From positions 1 to 9,467 of the forward strand of contig SKYX01000212.1 in the NCBI GenBank assembly GCA_007127655.1: a stretch of DNA of 9,467 nucleotides, given 5' to 3'. This DNA comes from Desulfonatronum sp. Lineage in GTDB: Bacteria; Desulfobacterota; Desulfovibrionia; Desulfovibrionales; Desulfonatronaceae. Of the stretch, positions 6,981-9,467 are shown one piece after another (the first letter of the stretch is position 1; every line of letters starts with the position of its first letter). The notes beneath the pieces are model-generated. The model ran no database searches. It was not told where the DNA came from and worked only from the letters and a program-made list of their open reading frames with translations. Made by a program: the position numbers and the translations under genes.

Positions 6981-7034
6981 GACGTCGTCGTTTCGAGGAC
7001 CGTGCTTCGCGTCGTTTTTTGACGCGACGACGTC
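6981..7034 (+). promoter_or_regulatory. greA leader with mutually exclusive hairpins
   Basis: Two perfect inverted repeats share bases. GACGTCGTCG (6981-6990) complements CGACGACGTC (7025-7034), and TCGCGTC (7007-7013) complements GACGCGA (7021-7027) around a loop containing six T (7015-7020). Bases 7025-7027 belong to both stems, so the full forms compete. The region ends 16 bases before the greA ribosome binding site. E. coli greA is known to have an attenuator-like leader that yields GraL RNAs, so a structured leader here is plausible; there is no demonstrated homology. Confidence 0.35.
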
Positions 7035-7050
7035 CGCAACCATCAAACCT

Positions 7051-7055
7051 GAGGA
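7051..7055 (+). promoter_or_regulatory. Ribosome binding site that fixes the greA start
   Basis: GAGGA lies seven bases before ATG 7063. It supports the start MDSIPITVEGF over the in-frame upstream ATG at 6979, which has no such site. Confidence 0.8.
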
Positions 7056-7062
7056 TAACGCG

Positions 7063-7536
7063 ATGGATTCTATCCCTATCACCGTTGAAGGATTCAGGAA
7101 GCTGGAGCGAGAGCTGGACCGACTCAAGCGGGAGCGGCCGGAGATCATCGAGGCCATCAAGGTGGCTCGTGAAGAGGGCGATTTGCGGGAAAACGCCGGC
7201 TATGAGGCGGCCCGGGAACGGCAGGGCATGCTGGAGGCCAAGATCAAGTACATCGAGTCCCGGATGGGCCGGTTCAACGTCATCGACCCCAAGACCCTGG
7301 GCGGTTCGCGAGTGGCCTTTGGCGCCACGGTGGAACTGGAGGATCTGGATACCGAGGAGATCAAGAAGTACACCCTCCTCGGCCCGGACGAGGCCGATCC
7401 CAATGAAGGCAGCATCTCCATCGCCTCCCCCGTGGGCCGGGCCCTGCTGGGCAAGGAAGAGGGCGACGAAGTGGTGGTGGACGCGCCTCGCGGCAAAATC
7501 CGTTATGAAATTATTTCGTTGAGTTACGAGCTTTGA
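7063..7536 (+). CDS. greA: Transcription elongation factor GreA
   Basis: GreA enters the secondary channel of RNA polymerase and stimulates cleavage of backtracked RNA, rescuing arrested complexes. The product is 157 residues, the usual size. The N-terminal coiled coil (~8-75) carries the tip motif GDLRENAGYEAARERQG (39-55), with the key acidic residues D40 and E43. The C-terminal FKBP-like domain (~80-157) includes ISIASPVGRALLGKEEGDEV (118-137). It is divergent from the phosphodiesterase-like gene and followed after 226 bases by the rRNA methyltransferase on the same strand. The leader upstream contains competing hairpins, so control at the RNA level is possible. Confidence 0.97.
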   Translation: MDSIPITVEGFRKLERELDRLKRERPEIIEAIKVAREEGDLRENAGYEAARERQGMLEAKIKYIESRMGRFNVIDPKTLGGSRVAFGATVELEDLDTEEIKKYTLLGPDEADPNEGSISIASPVGRALLGKEEGDEVVVDAPRGKIRYEIISLSYEL

Positions 7537-7580
7537 TCACCATTAGTTCACGAACTCTGGGCAGCTTCGCCTGGCCCTCG

Positions 7581-7601
7581 GCCCCGGATCGAGTCCGGGG
7601 C
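7581..7601. repeat. GC-rich palindrome of dispersed-repeat type
   Basis: GCCCCGGA (7581-7588) and TCCGGGGC (7594-7601) form a perfect 8-base inverted repeat around TCGAG. The sequence resembles the common intergenic element CCCCGGA-(C/T)TCGATCCGGGG of proteobacteria (recognised from memory, not searched). There is only one copy in the window. As RNA it would form a stable hairpin 45 bases after the greA stop. Confidence 0.5.
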
Positions 7602-7650
7602 AGGCTCTGCGCCGGGCTGACTTTGTATGAAGTTCCTGCTGCTTCCAGTC

Positions 7651-7682
7651 ATTCCGGCGAAGGCCGGAATACAGTCTTTTTT
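7651..7682 (+). repeat. REP-like palindromic element, copy 2, possibly acting as the greA terminator
   Basis: ATTCCGGC (7651-7658) and GCCGGAAT (7663-7670) form a perfect 8-base inverted repeat with loop GAAG, the same loop and core as the element at 4583-4612. Six T follow at 7677-7682, six bases after the stem. The hairpin plus T-run could end greA transcription, although the gap between stem and T-run is longer than ideal. It lies 115 bases beyond the greA stop. Confidence 0.55.
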
Positions 7683-7762
7683 CGTGGTCTTGGCTTGCCC
7701 GACCATATTGAGCAGTTGCCACTGACATTTGATCCGGACCGTAAGAGCACGAGGAGCTGAAC

Positions 7763-9184
7763 ATGGCCGTTCATATCGGACAAGAACTGCCCTTGGACGT
7801 GGTCAAGCCCGTGCTGGGCGGGGACGGGCTGGCCCGGCACGAAGGCATGGCCGTGTTCGTGCCCGGCGCGTTGCCGGGGCAGCGTGTGCTGGCTCGAATC
7901 AGCTCGGTCAAAGCCCGGCACGCCAAGGCGGAACTGGTCGAGATACTGGAACAGTCTCCGGATTACGTGCCGCCGGTCTGCCCGCATTTCGGCGTTTGCG
8001 GCGGGTGCGACTGGCTGCACATGGCGTACGGTCGACAGCTGCACTGGAAGCGGGAGCTGGTCCGGGAGTCGCTACGCCATCTCGCCGGTGCGGACGTCCA
8101 GGTGATGCCGACCATCGCCTCGCCGCTGATCCACGGCTACCGGAACAAGATGGAGTTCGCTGCGGCCACGACCATCATAACCGGCGCAAGGGACATCCGA
8201 GGTTGGACCGCGGCCAAGGCTGGAGTGGCCGTGGGCCTGCGTCCACGAGGGCTGGCCAACGCCGTGGTGCCTGTCCAGTCCTGTACGCTCTGCCCTCAGG
8301 CCATGGTCGACGCGGCGCACCTGGTCGGCAAGTGGGCTGTGGAAACCGGGGTGCAGGGGTATGATCCGGACACGGGACGAGGTCTTTTGCGGCATGTGGT
8401 GCTGCGTCTCGGGACCGATCCGGGCCACATGATGATTTCCTTGATCACCAGCAACGATCCCCGGGGCAAAGAGATAGCTCCACGCCTTGCGGAGTACATT
8501 GCAAAAAAAATGGCGCATCATTCCTTGACAGCGATCTCCGTGATCCTCGAGACACGCAAAAGCCGTACCCTGGTGGCCCAGGGCGAACGGACCGTGTCCG
8601 TCACCGGACCAAAGGAACTGATCCATGTCTTGGGAGACCTGGAACTGGCCATTTCCAGCCGGGCCTTTTTTCAGGTCAACTCCGGGGCTGCGGAAAAGCT
8701 TCGGGACATTGTCGCGGATTTCGCGGAACTGAAGGGGCGGGAGACTGTCTGGGACCTGTATTCCGGGGTGGGTGCCATGGCGCTGAGCCTGGCCGCAAAG
8801 GCGGCCCGGGTGGTCGGCTTTGAAACCGAACCGCAAGCTGTGCGGGACGCCCAGGCCAATGCCCGACGGAACGGGATAACCAATTGCCGCTTTGAGGCCG
8901 GAGACGTAAGCTGGACCATTCCCCAGGTTCTCGGTGGTGCTTCCTCGGAGCGTCCGGACGTGATCGTCGCCGATCCGCCCCGGGCCGGAATGCGGGCCGA
9001 CGTCGTTGACCGGCTGCTGGAAATCGGCGCGCCAAAACTGATCCTGGTCTCCTGCGACCCGGCCACCCTGGCCCGGGACGTCAAGCGGCTGGCCTTAGGC
9101 TATCATCTGTGCCGCGTCCAACCGGTTGACATGTTCCCCCACACCTCGCATATCGAGTGCGTCGCGGAGCTGCTGCCGCGGTGA
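7763..9184 (+). CDS. rlmD: 23S rRNA (uracil-5-)-methyltransferase, RlmD/RumA type (TrmA family)
   Basis: A SAM-dependent enzyme that makes 5-methyluridine in RNA; RlmD of E. coli modifies U1939 of 23S rRNA. The 473-residue product has a TRAM domain (~1-60), then an iron-sulfur motif C73-x5-C79-x2-C82 with C174 (in SCTLC) as the likely fourth ligand. The methyltransferase domain shows FFQVN (302-306), the SAM loop DLYSGVGAMA (331-340), ADPPRAG (403-409), the nucleophile C431 in VSCDPATLARD, and the base E465 in HIECVAEL. ATG 7763 has GAGGAG six bases upstream. TrmA-family paralogues (RlmC, RlmCD) are hard to separate by eye, so the exact target uridine is uncertain. An A8 run lies at 8503-8510. 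Confidence 0.9.
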   Translation: MAVHIGQELPLDVVKPVLGGDGLARHEGMAVFVPGALPGQRVLARISSVKARHAKAELVEILEQSPDYVPPVCPHFGVCGGCDWLHMAYGRQLHWKRELVRESLRHLAGADVQVMPTIASPLIHGYRNKMEFAAATTIITGARDIRGWTAAKAGVAVGLRPRGLANAVVPVQSCTLCPQAMVDAAHLVGKWAVETGVQGYDPDTGRGLLRHVVLRLGTDPGHMMISLITSNDPRGKEIAPRLAEYIAKKMAHHSLTAISVILETRKSRTLVAQGERTVSVTGPKELIHVLGDLELAISSRAFFQVNSGAAEKLRDIVADFAELKGRETVWDLYSGVGAMALSLAAKAARVVGFETEPQAVRDAQANARRNGITNCRFEAGDVSWTIPQVLGGASSERPDVIVADPPRAGMRADVVDRLLEIGAPKLILVSCDPATLARDVKRLALGYHLCRVQPVDMFPHTSHIECVAELLPR

Positions 9185-9343
9185 TATTCGATCCATTCCG
9201 GGGCAGACCCACGGAAAGAATGAACCGCCCGCTTCGCTCAGGGCTCCAAGGACGCCAAGCAAAGAATCCGGCTTCCGCCAAGAAAGATGCGGAAACCGAA
9301 AGGCTCCTCGCCTGACGGTGTTTTTTTCCAGCACACTTCCTCC
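9185..9343. other. Intergenic region after rlmD, with an imperfect hairpin
   Basis: These 159 bases contain no credible gene. The strand can fold with CGG-C-TTCCGC (9269-9278) against GCGGAA-A-CCG (9289-9298), nine pairs with one mismatch and a 10-base loop. A T7 run occurs later at 9321-9327, after a short AGGC/GCCT dyad (9301-9313), but it is not adjacent to either stem. The hairpin may mark the end of the rlmD transcript, though it is not a textbook terminator. Confidence 0.35.
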
Positions 9344-9467
9344 ATGATGATCACCCGCACCTTTCGATGGACCTCGGTTTTCTTGGCGCTCTTTTTTGTC
9401 GGCTCCCTGTTGGTCGCGTTCCATCACCAGGTTTCGACCAGAGGCTTTGCGGATGCGCCCTTCGCGA
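9344..9467 (+). CDS. N-terminus of a membrane-anchored or exported protein (partial, 3' end outside window)
   Basis: An open frame starts at ATG 9344 (a second ATG follows at 9347) and runs off the window after 41 codons. The N-terminus is MMITRTFRW, with positive charges, followed by a hydrophobic stretch SVFLALFFVGSLLVAF (11-26) and then polar sequence. This is typical of a signal anchor or uncleaved signal peptide. No Shine-Dalgarno-like sequence is visible just upstream, which lowers confidence in the exact start. The family cannot be recognised from this fragment. Confidence 0.55.
   Translation, partial: MMITRTFRWTSVFLALFFVGSLLVAFHHQVSTRGFADAPFA

Larger units (their letters stand above)
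6733..7062. other. Divergent intergenic region between the phosphodiesterase-like gene and greA
   Basis: A 330-base stretch with no credible gene; it must hold the promoters for both directions. Several inverted repeats are visible: an imperfect dyad near 6763-6782, CCGCCC/GGGCGG (6862-6867 and 6883-6888), ATTCCCC/GGGGAAT (6904-6910 and 6915-6921), and the greA leader hairpins (6981-7034). Candidate promoter parts are weak. On the minus strand TTGACC (6818-6813) lies 20 bases from GATATT (6792-6787), too far apart. On the plus strand TTGACC (6855-6860) has no good -10 partner. A reading frame extending greA upstream to 6979 exists but is not supported. Confidence 0.5.
7537..7762. other. greA-rlmD intergenic region
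   Basis: These 226 bases contain no credible gene. They hold two palindromes of the dispersed-repeat kind (7581-7601 and 7651-7670), a T-run at 7677-7682 and, at the right end, a strong ribosome binding site GAGGAG (7751-7756) six bases before the next start codon. Short open frames here are translated repeat sequence. Confidence 0.5.

Noticed and set aside
6979..7062. Upstream extension of greA by 28 codons
   Set aside because: There is no ribosome binding site at 6979, the sequence is occupied by inverted repeats, and GreA proteins normally begin at the MDSIP-like start at 7063.
1..9467. CRISPR array, transposase, phage genes or a defence island
   Set aside because: No spaced direct repeats, transposase motifs or phage/defence domains were seen. 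Apart from the partial ends, all supported genes are core metabolism, information processing or signalling.

Overview
The window is GC-rich (about 60% by eye), densely packed bacterial DNA. It reads as ordinary chromosome, with no phage, transposase, CRISPR array or RNA gene that I could find. The best guess is a sulfate-reducing member of the Desulfovibrionales (Desulfovibrio/Desulfonatronum-like). The pointers are a single-cluster ferredoxin with the cysteine layout of the Desulfovibrio gigas/africanus proteins, a selenocysteine pathway gene (selA), and a GGDEF-TPR signalling protein. This assignment is inference; no 16S or other marker is present.

Layout, left to right. Positions 1-124 hold the C-terminal end of an unrecognised plus-strand gene. 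Positions 267-2795 (+) encode a large multidomain protein: a GAF-like N-terminus, a degenerate GGDEF domain, a probable beta-barrel linker, a second, more degenerate GGDEF-like domain, and about seven TPR units. Convergent to it is a four-gene minus-strand cluster, in transcription order: a metallo-beta-lactamase-fold protein of the class II cyclic-nucleotide phosphodiesterase type (6732-5947), folC (5969-4665, overlapping the previous gene by 23 bases), selA (4512-3109) and a small ferredoxin (3036-2803). A 330-base divergent intergenic region (6733-7062) with several dyad symmetries separates this cluster from greA (7063-7536, +). After greA come a 226-base gap with two repeat-type palindromes, then an RlmD/RumA-type 23S rRNA m5U methyltransferase (7763-9184, +), and finally the first 41 codons of an N-terminally membrane-anchored protein cut by the window edge.

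Most genes are core functions: folate polyglutamylation, selenocysteyl-tRNA synthesis, transcript cleavage and rRNA methylation. I see no clear new multi-gene system. The items most worth a second look are the tandem degenerate GGDEF-TPR protein, mutually exclusive hairpins in the greA leader, the selA-ferredoxin linkage, and a GAAG-loop palindrome that occurs twice in gaps between genes.
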